Assembly (NCBI RefSeq): GCF_032452875.1 | Contig: NC_083869.1 | Coordinates: 81,214,501-81,278,500 of the forward strand | Length of the DNA stretch: 64,000 nt | DNA from: Bos javanicus | Lineage: Eukaryota > Chordata > Mammalia > Artiodactyla > Bovidae | Direction of reading: 5' to 3' | Shown: one piece after another, positions 1 through 11,574 of the stretch | Position numbering within the stretch: position 1 is the first letter of the stretch | How the letters are laid out: each line of letters starts with the position of its first letter | The notes under the pieces: model-generated | What the model saw: the letters and a program-made list of their open reading frames with translations, nothing else | Told to the model about the DNA's origin: nothing | Database searches by the model: none | Translations under genes and position numbers: made by a program

Positions 1-230
1 CAGGTAACATGCTAAGTTTGTGCCCAGTAACTTGAATACTCTTACTTTCTATAAGTCTGTTTTGCATAAACAGATGTTTGGACAACTGGGAATCCTTCAG
101 CTAAGTGAAGCAAAAATTCTGGGGATGGGAAGGTGGTGATGACAGTACTGGTAAGAACATTCAGCTTGTCAGAAAAATATAAACTATATGAGATGAAAAT
201 ATGTTTATGCTTGACCAGTTTTGGGGTTAT

Positions 231-445
231 CTGGTTTGTTGTTTAGTCACTAAGTCGTGTCCAACTGTCTTGTGACCCCATCGACTGTAGCCCACTGGGC
301 TCCTCTGTCCATAGGATTTCTCAGGAAGGATACTAGAGCAGGTTGCCTTTTCCTTCTCCAGGGGATCTTCCCGACCTAGGGATCAAACCCGCGAGATCAA
401 ACCTGCTTGGCAGGCAGATGCATTACCACTGAGTCACCTGGTTTG
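231..445 (-). mobile_element. Bov-tA SINE
   Basis: Antisense copy of the ruminant tRNA-derived SINE. The BovB-like part lies at low coordinates (gtcgtgtccaactgtcttgtgacccc) and the tRNA-Glu-like head at 400-440. The octamer ctggtttg at 231-238 and 438-445 is a plausible target-site duplication, although its second copy merges with the SINE's own head. The copy is moderately diverged. Confidence 0.85.
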
Positions 446-455
446 GCCATCACTA

Positions 456-1190
456 ATACCAAATAAGAAATATTTTATGAATAATATTCAACATAGACTT
501 AAATGCTAAATGCCAGTATTATTCAGTTGTCAAAATTATATTCATGTCACATTTAAAAACACTGTATAACTCCAAAATCCTATGTAAACATAAGATATAA
601 GTCTCAGTTTATAAATTGTGAAAGTGTACCAAACATTTTATGTTTCTTGGCACAGTATCTCAAGATCTATTGGAAAATTATAACTGTATTTATTTTATTT
701 TCATGGGTTTTTCATTAGTGTCATCACACTTTGAGCAGCTGTGACAATTTACTACAGGAATAATTCCATCCTCAAATTATTACTGTAAATTGAAGTCCTA
801 TTTTTCCATCCCAAGTGTATTTTTAATATTAACAGTTGGTAATTAGTCTATCCTTTGGAGAGACTCTGAACGGTTCTGGAGAGCATTCTGTACATTTAAT
901 CAGGAGAACACATTTCTTACAAAAGGCGACAATAAAATATAACATTAATTGAATTGTGAGAGTGTTCTCTAATTGCTGATGCTATCTCCATTTATTACTT
1001 TTAAAGTACATTCTTTAATATTCCAAGGATAACATTTTGGGCTGTAATTCCTTCTCAAGAATCTGAATTTAGAGAAAACACAAGATAGTTATACATGCAA
1101 AAACAAAAAGTGAGTCGTTAGAAACTGTTTTTTAAAGAGAAATATATGTGAAATATTTCTTTTTTGAAACCGTTAAGCAAACTGGTCATC
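456..1190. other. Unassigned AT-rich sequence
   Basis: No repeat family, open frame or RNA gene was recognised here. Confidence 0.5.
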
Positions 1191-1195
1191 ATTAT

Positions 1196-1416
1196 AATGG
1201 CTTCCCAGGTGGCACTAGTGGTAAAGAACCCGCCTGCCAATGCTGGAGACACAGAGATGCAAATTCGATCCCTGGTTCAGGAAGATCCCCTGGAGAAGGG
1301 CACAGGAACCCACTCCAGTATTCTTGCCTGAAAAACCCCACGGACAGAGAAGCCTGGCAGGCTAGAGTCGACAGGGTTGCAAAGAGTCAGACAGAACTGA
1401 AGCGATTTAGCATGCA
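1196..1416 (+). mobile_element. Bov-tA SINE
   Basis: Full SINE with the tRNA-like head (ggcttcccaggtggcactag), an A/B-box-like internal region and the Bov-A body ending near agtcagacagaactgaagcg. Short attataat-type repeats flank it at about 1188 and 1423. The 103-residue frame across it is only translated SINE. Confidence 0.9.
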
Positions 1417-1640
1417 GGCATTTATTATAATAATATTTACCTGCCTGGAACATACATAAGTGAGCACACACTGTTTCTTCATACCAGTCTAGGCAGTTGC
1501 AATCTGGTTTTAGATAGCATGCTTTGGCTTTAGATAGCATATAGGTAATAAAGTTATCAATTCAGAATAGTCTTTTACTTTTAAACACCTTCATTTTGTT
1601 TTGCTTTAATCATTATGATCTTCAAGTATTTTTACTGGAT

Positions 1641-2845
1641 GTTCAGTTCAGTTCAGTTCAATTCAGTCGCGCAGTAGTGTCCGACTCTTTGTGACCCCAT
1701 GAATCGCAGCACGCCAGGCCTCCCTGTCCATCACCAACTCCCGGAGTTCACTCAGACTCACGTCCATCGAGTCAGTGATGCCATCCACCCATCTCATCCT
1801 CTGTCGTCCCCTTCTCCTCCTGCCCCCAATCCCTCCCAGCATCAGAGTCTTTTCCAATGAGTCAACTCTTCGCATCAGGTGGCCAGAGTACTGGAGTTTC
1901 AGCTTTAGCTTCATTCCTTCCAAAGAACACCCAGGGCTGATCTCCTTCAGAATGGACTGGTTGGATCTCCTTGCAGTCAAGGGACTCTCAAGAGTCTTCT
2001 CCAACACCACAGTTCAAAAGCATCAATTCTTTGGCACTCAGCTTTCTTCACAGTCCAACTGTCACATCCATACATGACCACTGGAAAACCAATAGCCTTG
2101 ACCAGATGGACTTTTGTTGGCAAAGTAATGTCTCTGCTTTTCAATATGCTGTCTAGGTTGGTCATAACTTTCCTTCCAAGGAGTAAGCATCTTTTAATTT
2201 CATGGCTGCAGTCACCATTTGCAGTGATTTTGGAGCCTAAAAAAATAAAGTCTGACACTGTTTCCACTGTTTCCCCATTTATTTCCCATGAAGTGATGGG
2301 ACTGGATGCCATAATCTTCGTTTTCTGAATGTTGAGCTTTAAGCCAACTTTTTCACTCTCCACTTTCACTTTCATCAAGAGGCTTTTTAGTTCCTCTTCA
2401 CTTTCTGCCATAAGGGTGGTGTCATCTGCATATCTGAGGTTATTGATATTTCTCCCGGCAATCTTGATTCCAGCTTGTGCTTCTTCCAGCCCAGCGCTTC
2501 TCATGATATACTCTGCATAGAAGTTAAATAAGCCGGGTGACAATATACAGCCTTGACATACTCCTTTTCCTATTTGGAACCAATCTGTTGTTCCATGTCC
2601 AGTTTTAACTGTTGCTTCCTGACCTGCATACAAATTTCTCAAGAGGCAGGTCAGGTGGTCTGGTATTCCCCTCTCTTTCAGAATTTTCCACAGTTTATTG
2701 TGATACACAGTCAAAGGCTTTGGCAGAGTCAATAAAGCAGAAATAGATGTTTTTCTGGAACTCTCTTGCTTTTTCCATGATCCAGAGGATGTTGGCAATT
2801 TGATATCTGGTTCCTCTGCCTTTTCTAAAACCAGCTTGAACATCT
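1641..2845 (-). mobile_element. BovB (RTE) LINE, 5'-truncated
   Basis: About 1.2 kb of the 3' part of BovB in antisense. It carries the end of the reverse-transcriptase domain through the C-terminal region, the 3' UTR and the (TTCAG)n tail at 1641-1665. The 288-residue frame on the minus strand shows the RT catalytic YADD at about residues 138-141 (about 2421-2432). The first ~50 residues of that frame are out of phase with the BovB protein, so a small deletion near 2700 has shifted the frame. The coding variant reads PGCSLEG. The element is non-functional through 5' truncation and frameshift. Confidence 0.95.
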
Positions 2846-2849
2846 AAAA

Positions 2850-3470
2850 GTTAACAGTTTCCATTCAATGCTGCCTTGAGACTTAGGAATTAGATGTGTA
2901 TTTGAAAATTTTTACCAAGTTATTTTATGTCATTGAGACAGATTGTCTTTGTAATTTATTAGATTTTTACTTATGAGTACTTCTTCCAAATCCATGTTAC
3001 TTATAACCAAGTAAACTAAAGCATCACCAATCTCCTCTTTAAGTTCTAAATTAAAATTTTGTTTCACAAGATGATGGATGGTTATGACAAGTTAATGGGG
3101 TAGAGTAAAATAAGAAAGTGAACAAGATATAAGTATTCTTTAAACTTATCATATTAATAGATATTTTAAATATTCTTTTATTTTAAGGATTGAAACAAAT
3201 TTTATTAAGAGTAAAACTAGAATTTGGGTAAATTATTTTCCTTATTTTCATGTAGGTAAACAATAATAACTTAGATTTTAGTACAACTTTTTAACAAGGT
3301 TTCATTTATCTGTAAGGCACCATATTTATGCTTGGCAATTTTCTTTCATAGCTACTTTAAATGGTCATCTGTTACAAAATTGACAAGATTTTATCAAGCA
3401 AAGTCATTGATGTACTTTTCTTTTATAATCACAGTTTAGAATATGTGAGAGATTTAGAAAATTGTCCCAT
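2850..3470. other. Unassigned AT-rich sequence
   Basis: No recognisable gene or repeat between the BovB and the young L1. Confidence 0.5.
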
Positions 3471-3471
3471 T

Positions 3472-3484
3472 AAAACAGTTGCAT
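3472..3484. repeat. 5' target-site duplication of young L1
   Basis: The 13-mer aaaacagttgcat is repeated exactly at 4352-4364, immediately after the L1 poly(A) tail. Confidence 0.9.
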
Positions 3485-4351
3485 CAGAGAAATGCAAATC
3501 AAAACCACTATGAGGTACCATTTCACACCAGTCAGAATGGCTGCGATCCAAAAGTCTACAAATAATAAATGCTGGAGAGGGTGTGGAGAAAAGGGAACCT
3601 TCTTACACTGTTGGTGGGAATGCAAACTAGTACAGCCACTATGGAGAACAGTGTGGAGATTCCTTAAAAAACTGGAAATAGAACTGCCTTATGACCAAGC
3701 AATCCCACTGCTGGGCATACACACTGAGGAAACCAGAAGGGAAAGAGACACGTGTACCCCAATGTTCATCGCAGCACTGTTTATAATAGCCAGGACATGG
3801 AAGCAACCTAGATGTCCATCAGCAGATGAATGGATAAAGAAAGCTGTGGTACATATACACAATGGAGTATTACTCAGCCATTAAAAAGAATACGTTTGAA
3901 TCAGTTCTAATGAGGTGGATGAAACTGGAGCCTATTATACAGAGTGAAGTAAGCCAGAAGGAAAAACATAAATACAGTATACTAACGCATATATATGGAA
4001 TTTAGAAAGATGGTAACAATAACCTGGTGTATGAGACAGCAAAAGAGACACTGATGTATAGAACAGTCTTATGGACTCTGTGGGAGAGGGAGAGGGTGGG
4101 AAGATTTGGGAGAGTGGCATTGAAACATGTAAAATATCATGTAGGAAACGAGTTGCCAGTCCAGGTTCGATGCACGATGCTGGATGCTTGGGGCTGGTGC
4201 ACTGGGACGGCCCAGAGGGATGGTATGGGGAGGGAGGAGGGAGGAGGTTTGGGATGGGGAACACATGTATACCTGTAGCGGATTCATTTTGATATTTGGC
4301 AAAACTAATACAATTATGTAAAGTTTAAAAATAAAATAAAATTAGAAAAAA
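3485..4351 (+). mobile_element. Young bovine-type L1, 5'-truncated
   Basis: Contains the C-terminal part of L1 ORF2 followed by the 3' UTR and an A-rich tail. The 130-residue frame at 3492-3884 starts at the family's MQIKTTMRYH motif. It includes the cysteine-containing CWRGCGEKG and LHCWWECKLVQPLW motifs and ends near the family C-terminus (DEWIKK). The 3' UTR has the G-rich run and the terminal aatacaattatgtaaag typical of bovine L1. Flanking 13-bp perfect TSDs (3472-3484, 4352-4364) and the low divergence imply recent insertion by target-primed reverse transcription. Only about 0.87 kb was copied, so it encodes no RT or endonuclease. Confidence 0.95.
3492..3884 (+). pseudogene. L1 ORF2 C-terminal fragment
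   Basis: Residual reading frame of the L1 ORF2 protein, whose intact form has endonuclease, reverse-transcriptase and C-terminal cysteine-rich segments. Only the last ~130 residues remain. The CxxxC-like pattern in CWRGCGEKG and the HCWWEC motif identify the cysteine-rich segment. There is no promoter and the start methionine is internal to the family protein, so this is not an independent gene. The extreme C-terminus departs from the usual family ending. Confidence 0.9.
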
Positions 4352-4594
4352 AAAACAGTTGCATATAATGAAAAGTCACACCCTTCTGGCACACCTTAAT
4401 AGATAACTCAAATACACATATCTGTGCCCACAAGTTGGAGAATATACTTTATTTAGAATAAAGGAACTATTAATAGACCCTTCTGCAAGGTCTTATTACA
4501 AGAAATTTTTACTAAATGAATCCATCAAAATTACAAATGAAGAACTCATCCACAACTTGTCTTGAAGTTACTGTTGTGTATATATTACTATAAT

Positions 4595-4790
4595 AGGTTT
4601 TGCTCAGTGGTGTGTAGCCCACCAGGCTCCTCTGTCTGAGGGATATTTCTGGCAAGAATACTAGAGCGAGTTGCCATTTCCTCCTCTGGGGGATCTTCCT
4701 TACCCAGGGATTGAACCCAAGTCTCCAGAGTCTCCTGCATTGGCAGGAAGGTTTTTTTTTAGTAACTTACTTACCTGGGAATCCCCAAAT
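4595..4790 (-). mobile_element. Bov-tA SINE, diverged
   Basis: Antisense SINE body (agcccaccaggctcctctgtc) and tRNA-like head (ggggatcttccttacccagg). It is interrupted by a T-run near 4751, where the head degenerates. Confidence 0.8.
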
Positions 4791-4794
4791 AGAC

Positions 4795-7190
4795 TTTACT
4801 GGAGTAAAATAGAGCATATGGGCTATATGGTTCAATGTAAATTATATCAGTACATGCACTGTTTCATTTATACCTAACCATTTTAATAGTAAAGTATTTG
4901 GGTAGTAGTTAATATCTCCTGGATATGTGCCAGAGATGAGAGTGATTATGATAATACATTCGGTTACTAAATAGGCTGAATACTTCCAAGCTTCCAATGA
5001 TACAGCTGTTAATGACAGTGGCTTTGCTAGTTAATCAGATGTTTTGCCACTGGGGATTGCCCATGTGAATCAAATCTGACAGAGGCTTCTGCTTCACCTC
5101 AAATGTAATGACACAAATGTGTCACTTATTAAGGACTCCAGGAAAAATGTACACGGCATTCACCCTCAAGCAGCTAGAGCTCCTATCCAAGTATCATTTC
5201 CATTTATGGTATGATAATAAGTCATTCATTAATTGAATAATGATTCAAGAGTGAATGCAAGTATTTTGCATGTTTAATGGCATTTATTTTTCTTTTGTAT
5301 ATGCTTCCATTTGAGCTATTAGAATTTTAATGTCTAGGAACACAGACAACACTATTTAAGAAACAGAGTTTGATTTGTTAGTATTTCCCAGAAGTGAAAA
5401 TGAAAAATTCATTTGTAAGTAAACTGTGAAATACATTATCTATGTCTTCTCAGCCATAGTGCCATGAAGTGGAAAAAGAAATTCTGGCCTTAAATCTACT
5501 TCATATTATTTGAAGTATTTTATATTTCTGTTGACTTTTGGCTTTCTTTTTCTGAAAAAAATGTGTCCATTAATTAACCCAAGGGAGGCTTTAAATAAAC
5601 ACACTTGTGACCTTTATATATTGAGCAAGATTGTGTTCTTGGTGATGTATCTGATGCATTGATTTTTTTCTAGTGAATTTCAAGGTTGTGTATAAAAGAA
5701 AGGACAGAAGCTGCATTTTGTGGGTTTCTACAAGAAACTAGATTCTCTTCTTTCAGTAAGATCAGTTAGCTGCCAGAATATTGACTTTGTTTCAATGTAG
5801 GAGGTAGGACTTTGGATTCAGGGCCGTCCTTAGGAAAGAGAACAATTTGGGGTTGAGTGACACTTTTCTGTGTCATAGCATTTGTAAGGCCATGGTGATA
5901 AACAATAATCCACAGACAGGAGAGCACCAGCTAAGGATCTGTTAATCATAGGTAAATAGAAACAATTCTTTAAACATGCTGTTGGAAATCAGCAAAATTG
6001 AAATTCATTTTGAGAACTGAATCTCTATTCTCCCTATGACTGAAGATAAAGAATTACCATGCTCAACAGTTCAGGTTTTAAAAGAAGCCCAAAATAAAAT
6101 CAAGAAAGTTCAAAGGAAATTATTTCTATGTTTGTAGAGTATCGGTGATGGAATAAAGCATCTTAAAAATAGCCTTGTAATAGTATAGGGCAAATATCAT
6201 CTACAAGATTCTTCCTCTTTTCCATCAGTTAGATTGATTGCTGTTAGTGACCTGTTAGTCTCCCCTGAGTCTGCATTATTCATAGACTAAGCCTTATGCA
6301 GACATAACTAGGTCACCTTAATTACCTGTGGAAATAAGGTATAGTTGTGAAAGTTTCACAATGATAATTACTCTAAAATGCTAAAATAGTATGTGCAAAC
6401 CTTGGAGGTACATGCTGTAAATTATCATACAACCAAGATCAATCAAACCAAATGGTTCATATTTTTTTCAATTCTCTAGCATTCCTCAACACCTTTCTTT
6501 TACCACAATAAAAGTACAATCCTGATGAGCAATATATTGATTGTACATCTTGTGAATTAGTTGTTAAGATTTTTTCTTTTCTTTAAATTTCTTTGCAGTA
6601 TTTAAGAAAATCAACAGACTATTGTAGAGGAACAAAAGGGAACTAATCACTTTTTAAAAAGCTAAAATGATAGCATGGAACCCTTGCTAATCAGCATGTA
6701 TTTTCCCTGCAGACATTTCTGTACCTGTCATTTTGTCATAAAGTGAGGGAGATTAGAAAATGTATGGTCTTTTTAAATAGTGAGGGAATGAAAAGTAGAA
6801 ATGCTTTGCATTTTCATGTGAACAATTACAAAATATTTTAACTATCTGTACACCAATGTATTTTAAAAAATAGCAATTTGACTGAAAAATCAAAACCCTT
6901 GTAGATTCCTGACAAATGGCACAATGTGACCAAAATAACTACAGTTTGAGTAACAACAGCAATTTTGGATTCTGAAAATTCCTTGAAATTTTTAATGGAT
7001 TCATCTGTAGTACTGATGAATAATATTGGAGATCATTATGTTTGATAGGAACAATGGATAAGAATTCATTATTCCACAGAAAGGAACCAAGTATTTTAAA
7101 GCTGATTAACTTTATATAATAGGAGGTATGATTTTTATATTTGAATTATAACGTATTTCCTGAATTTTGTAAGCATATTCTTTGTGACAC
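4795..7190. other. Repeat-poor unique block
   Basis: About 2.4 kb with no recognised transposon. It is rich in TAAT-type and TTAATTGAATAATGATT-like homeodomain-compatible strings, notably 5010-5250. There is no convincing exon. It could hold conserved non-coding elements, but that cannot be shown without alignment. Confidence 0.4.
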
Positions 7191-7194
7191 ATTG

Positions 7195-7353
7195 ACTTTA
7201 ATCTGCCAAGCTCCTCTGTCCATGGAATTTTTCAAGCAAGAATACTGTGTAGCAGGTTGCCATTTTCTACTCCAAGGTATTTTCCCAACCCAGGGATCAA
7301 ACTCCTGCACCGGCAGGCAGATTCTTTATCCCTAGAGCCACCTGGGAAGCCCT
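7195..7353 (-). mobile_element. Bov-tA SINE, truncated
   Basis: Antisense SINE with the tRNA-like head intact at 7275-7353 (ccacctgggaagccc) and a shortened BovB-derived part. Confidence 0.85.
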
Positions 7354-7382
7354 AAGTGTAAAATAGATATCATAAATTTTTT

Positions 7383-7785
7383 AAAAGAAATTAATTTATT
7401 TTAATTGGAGGATAATTACTTTGCAATATTGTGATGGTTTTTACCATACCTCAACATGAATTGGCCACAGGTATACATGTGTGTCCCCTCCTGGACCCCC
7501 CTCCCATCTCCCTCCTTACCTCATCCCTCTGGGTTGCTCCCAGCTTTGTGTGCCCTGCTTCACACATCAAACTTGAACTGGCCATCTATTTTACATATGG
7601 TAATGTACATGTTTCAATGTTATTCTCTCAAATCATCCCACCCTCGTCTTCTCCCACTGAGTCCAAAAGTCTGCTTTTTATATCTGTGTCTCATTTTCTG
7701 TCCTGCATGTAGGATCATAAATATCATCTTTCTGAATTCCATATATATGTGTTAATATACAGCATATATATAGAATTTAGGTATC
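7383..7785 (-). mobile_element. L1 3' end (bovine-type), antisense
   Basis: Antisense of the L1 3' UTR: a T/A-rich start, the phrase catgaattggccacaggtat, a C-rich run at 7484-7560 complementary to the L1 G-rich tract, then sequence complementary to the end of ORF2. It is more diverged than the L1 at 3485. The open frames on both strands here are non-coding. Confidence 0.85.
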
Positions 7786-7789
7786 ATAA

Positions 7790-8465
7790 AATTTCACAAA
7801 GAATTATGAACAAAAAGGAGTTTATAAAAGAATTTTATTTTTTACCTTGAAAGTGAATGGATTATAAGGCCAACTAGCGGAGTTTAAAAACCAGAGGCTA
7901 CTGAAGGTAGTCTGAATTGATTCATACAGGAATTTTAGCCTTCTGATATGAGATAGGTGACCACATATATTTCAATTGACACCTTTTCCATAAGTGTTCT
8001 TATGCTGATGATGGTCTCCAAAACAGTGTTTTGTTTCTGTTCCTTTTCTTCATCTTGCACCTAAATTGGTAGTGATATAACATGATTCTCCTAAAAGAAT
8101 ATATTGAATGAGGATTGGTGTTACACTGAGTGAATCTTAGAGAAAAAACATGGTTTGATTTCTGGGATTTTTCTCTTTTAAAAGCCACTTCACACTGTCC
8201 CCTATTCAACAAAGAGCTTTATGCAAATTTAGCTCTTCTTGAAGCATTGTTGAGGTATTGTCTGTAAATTGAAACTGTACTTTAAGCTCCAGTGGCCTTA
8301 TTAATTAATTAATTTTTTGCAATATTCATCTACCTAGCAACTTCAGAAGGCCAAATTAGTAACTTCTTAAGACTCTAATCCCAGCTGCTATCTTCAGCAT
8401 GCTATCATAATGAGTTAACACTCATTATGGAAAAGACAGAGGGGAACTGTACTGAATATCATCAT
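7790..8465. other. Unassigned AT-rich sequence
   Basis: No gene or family recognised. A small TTAATTAATTAATT run lies at about 8299-8314. Confidence 0.45.
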
Positions 8466-8467
8466 TT

Positions 8468-8660
8468 ATAAGAAATAGTAATTGCTGACATTTATCAAAC
8501 ACTTATTCTATTTGTTTAAACATAAAATTTGCACTATCATTTTGCCGATCATGAACCTGAGCCTCAGAGACAAGAAACATGTTCAAGGTTGCTTATTTGG
8601 GGCTGAAATTTGACCTCATCTCCCTGATCGAAAGACTATGAGTTTAACCTTCAAAGGCAT
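8468..8660 (-). mobile_element. MIR SINE (ancient)
   Basis: Antisense MIR, recognised by the core gacctgagcctcagag-like segment, the 'tcaaggttgc' stretch and the 'ttatcaaacacttattct' 3' part. Heavily diverged, as expected for this mammal-wide family. Confidence 0.65.
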
Positions 8661-8664
8661 TGTC

Positions 8665-9120
8665 ATTCCAGCAACCACACAAGGATGACAACCTTCAGGC
8701 TGCCTACCCACAATTTCTGGACATCTGCTTATTTGGGAAGCTGAGTGGAAGCCATTTTTACTAAAGATTGTTAGAGGCCATCGCTTTTCTATCATTCAAC
8801 TTACTATCTTACTTTTTGTTGTTGTTTTTCCTTCATCATGAGATCCAAGAAAATGTCCTAATAGAGGGCCCACTGATATGAAAAAGTCACCAGTTTTAAG
8901 CTTGCAAATGGGGTTTCATTCAGGTCTTACTCTCTCAGTAATTTGCTTGTTGGCATCAGAATATTTATGTTCCAAAGCCAAGAGTCACATAGGTGTATTA
9001 CCTGAATTTTGTGGAATGGCTCATTGGAGTGTACTGCTGCACTTGAGTGACACGAATAATTATCATATCTTGACTCCCTTTATAATAGAGAAATTTACTC
9101 ATTAATTTCTCATATTATAA
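8665..9120. other. Unassigned sequence
   Basis: The sequence between two MIR fragments matches no family I know. A 75-residue frame at 8878-9105 has no recognisable motif and is probably chance. Confidence 0.4.
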
Positions 9121-9124
9121 TAAG

Positions 9125-9305
9125 ACTTTATATTTCTGCAGTGCTTTTATATACATTATCCTGTGAGCAACTCAGCAATATTATGAGGCAGGAATTATTA
9201 TCCCCATTTTAGAGATGAGGGCTTTAAAGACGAGAGTGTTGATGTGATTTGTCCAAGGATATAAAACTAGTAAGTGGAATGCTCTGAACCAGGTCAAGTG
9301 CTTTT
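9125..9305 (-). mobile_element. MIR SINE (ancient)
   Basis: Antisense MIR with the diagnostic core attattatccccattttagagatgagg-type stretch at about 9195-9222, followed by the 'gtccaagg...actagtaagtgg' region. Confidence 0.85.
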
Positions 9306-9435
9306 GCTGCTGTGATGTAGCTCTGATTATTTACTTGCAAGTTAGGAAGTGTAATCAGTGTTTTCACATCTGTGCGCAAAAACCCTGCAAACTATAATTC
9401 AGACATTTTGAATCATAATCTACAGTTTGGGATTT

Positions 9436-9652
9436 GTGTTGTTGTGTTGCTAAATCACGTCCGATGCTTTTGTGACCCCTGGGATGGTAGCCCACCAGGC
9501 TCTTTTGTCCACGGGATTTCCCAGGCAAAAATACTGGAGCACGTTGCCATTTCCTTCTCTAAAGGATCTTCCTGATCCAGACCCAGGGATCGAACCATAT
9601 GTCCTGCATTGGCAGGTGGATTCTTTACTACTGAGCCACCAGGAAGCCCTTA
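9436..9652 (-). mobile_element. Bov-tA SINE
   Basis: Complete antisense SINE, ending with the tRNA-like head at ccaccaggaagccc. The target-site duplication ttgggattt lies at 9427-9435 and 9653-9661. Confidence 0.92.
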
Positions 9653-9734
9653 TTGGGATTTAGACATCTGTATTTTCTGAAAACGACACTGCTCAGCATT
9701 GAGAACCCATGTCCTCAACAACACTTGTTGCTTG

Positions 9735-11220
9735 TTGATTTACTTGTTTCAATTTTATCATGGCAAATAAAACAAACCAGAATCATCTTAATCATTATTA
9801 AGTGTACAGTTTAGAAATGTTAAGTATACTTTTCCCATTGTTGTACATCAACAATGCTGTATATCAGCTCCCTAGGATTTTTTCATCTTGCAAACTGAAA
9901 CTAAACCCATTAAACATCTAAATTCTCCTCCTTTTTTCTATTATTTTATTTTAAAATAATTTTGAATTCACAGAAGAGTTGCAGTACAGTACTTAAACCT
10001 TTTTTCCCTTGCAGTGTTTGACATTAAGCTGCAGTGTATTTTCTACAAATAAGGACATTTCCCCCCATAAGAACAGCACAATCATTCAAACTAGGAAAGT
10101 AACACTAAAACATTACTATTATCAAATATGCAGACTCTGGTCAAGTTTCACCAAATCTTTTTATAATATCTTTTATAGTAGTAAGATCCAGTTGATTACA
10201 TGTTATGCTTAATTATACATAAAATTAAATTAAATTTCTTTCATGTAAGAAATTAAGTTTCTTTCAATTTGAAATAGTTCTTCAATATTTTCTGACTCTC
10301 ACAACCTTGACTCTTAGTTATTTTACAAAATTGACCTGAACTTTGGATTTGTCTATGTTTCCTCAGTTTTCAATCAAGTATCAGGTTATGCCTTTCAAGA
10401 AAAAATATAGAAATGATGCTGTGTTCATTTTTATGAATCTTGTCCAATGGTACATGGTTTTGATTTGTCCCATTACCAGTGATGTTAACTTTCATCACAG
10501 CATTAAGTGGTACTTTCTAAGTTTTTCCACTGTACAGTTATATCTTTAAAATTTGTAATTAATCAGTATTTTCTGGGAGACACTTTGAGACAATATATGC
10601 TTCTCATTTCTCATCAGTCTCTTACATACTAGTTTTAGCATTTGTTGATGTTATGATAATCATGACTATGGGAGTCTCCATTGGTGATTTTGTAAATTTA
10701 AATTTCATTCTACTTTTATTAGTTGGCATTCTACTGGAAGGAAAGTGTTCACTTCTTTCATCTTACTTGGTTGTTTATATCTCCATGTGCTCATAGATTC
10801 CTGTTTTATTCAATGAGTTATAATCTGTTAGTATCATGATTCTTTCTTTTGGTACTGAAGTTACTCCAGATTTGCCTGGAAGAAGCACCTTCAAGCTGAT
10901 TTCTGCATTCTTTTGATATTTATTGTTCAGTCACTAAGTAGTGTCCAACTCTTTATGACCCATGGACTGGCTCCTCTTTTGATATATCACATGACTTTTT
11001 GCGTACTTCATTATTTTTTGTGCAAGAATATATTCCAAATCATTTTGTCATTCCCTTAACCATTTCCTGCCCTAGCTTGTAACCAGCAGTTTTTCAGTGA
11101 AGCTTTTGTCCCTTTTCATGAAGAAAATATTTGGAAACCAAAGTTTGGCTTCTACATGTACTCACTGATTTGGGGAGGAGGTTGATCACTGCTCCAGGCC
11201 TTCTCAGTATATATATACTA
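9735..11220. mobile_element. Old L1M-type 3' region
   Basis: A long tract resembling mammal-wide L1M (L1ME/L1M4-like) 3' sequence. The tell-tale phrases occur in order: 'attaagtgtacagtttagaa', 'catcttgcaaactgaaac', 'tttgaattcacagaagagttgca', 'aaataaggacatt', 'tttgtcccattaccagtgatgtt', 'attagttggcattctactg' and 'aaccagcagtttttc'. I am confident of the family assignment but not of the sense strand. The tract continues beyond the inverted repeat at 11222. Open frames within it are incidental. Confidence 0.65.
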
Positions 11221-11221
11221 A

Positions 11222-11316
11222 GAACAGAGCTGACAATAGCATCTGTGCAAGGGGACATGGAGGTAACACTGGTAATGGAAACGAGGTTATATATAGGGAG
11301 GATTCTAATAATAAGT
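11222..11316. repeat. Left arm of 95-bp inverted repeat
   Basis: The reverse complement of 11696-11790 over the same 95 bp, with three mismatches by hand count (about 97% identity). The arm starts gaacagagctgac and ends aataataagt. The spacer of 379 bp holds a TA/TG microsatellite, a Bov-A SINE and more L1M-like sequence. See findings for the proposed origin. Confidence 0.95.
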
Positions 11317-11414
11317 ATGTATATATATAACAATATATAATAATGTGTGTGTGTATATATATATATATATACACATACATATATATATACATATATGTGT
11401 GTGTGTGTGTGTGT
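11317..11414. repeat. Compound (TA)n/(TG)n microsatellite
   Basis: Alternating TA and TG tracts, including tgtgtgtgtata, a long (TA)n, and a final (TG)n abutting the SINE. It is likely length-variable. Confidence 0.95.
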
Positions 11415-11527
11415 TTTGGAGAAGGAAATGGCAGCCCACTCCAGGATTCTTGCCTGGAGAATCCCATGGACAGAGGAGCCTGGTGGGGGCCTCAAAAAGT
11501 CTGGCACAACTGAAGTGACTTAATGTG
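11415..11527 (+). mobile_element. Bov-A SINE monomer
   Basis: Starts ggagaaggaaatggcagccc and ends near ctggcacaactgaagtgact. It lacks the tRNA head and sits directly against the (TG)n tract, inside the inverted-repeat spacer. Confidence 0.88.
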
Positions 11528-11574
11528 CACAAATACATGTGTTTAAAAATCTCTTCATAATATATATTGAAAAT

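Noticed and set aside
1196..1280. tRNA-like A/B-box sequence suggesting a tRNA gene
   Set aside because: It is the tRNA-Glu-derived head of the Bov-tA SINE, repeated many times in the window and not a functional tRNA.
1977..2843. 288-residue open frame that could be called a gene
   Set aside because: It is a BovB reverse-transcriptase fragment with out-of-phase N-terminal residues. The element is 5'-truncated, so it is annotated as part of the transposon.
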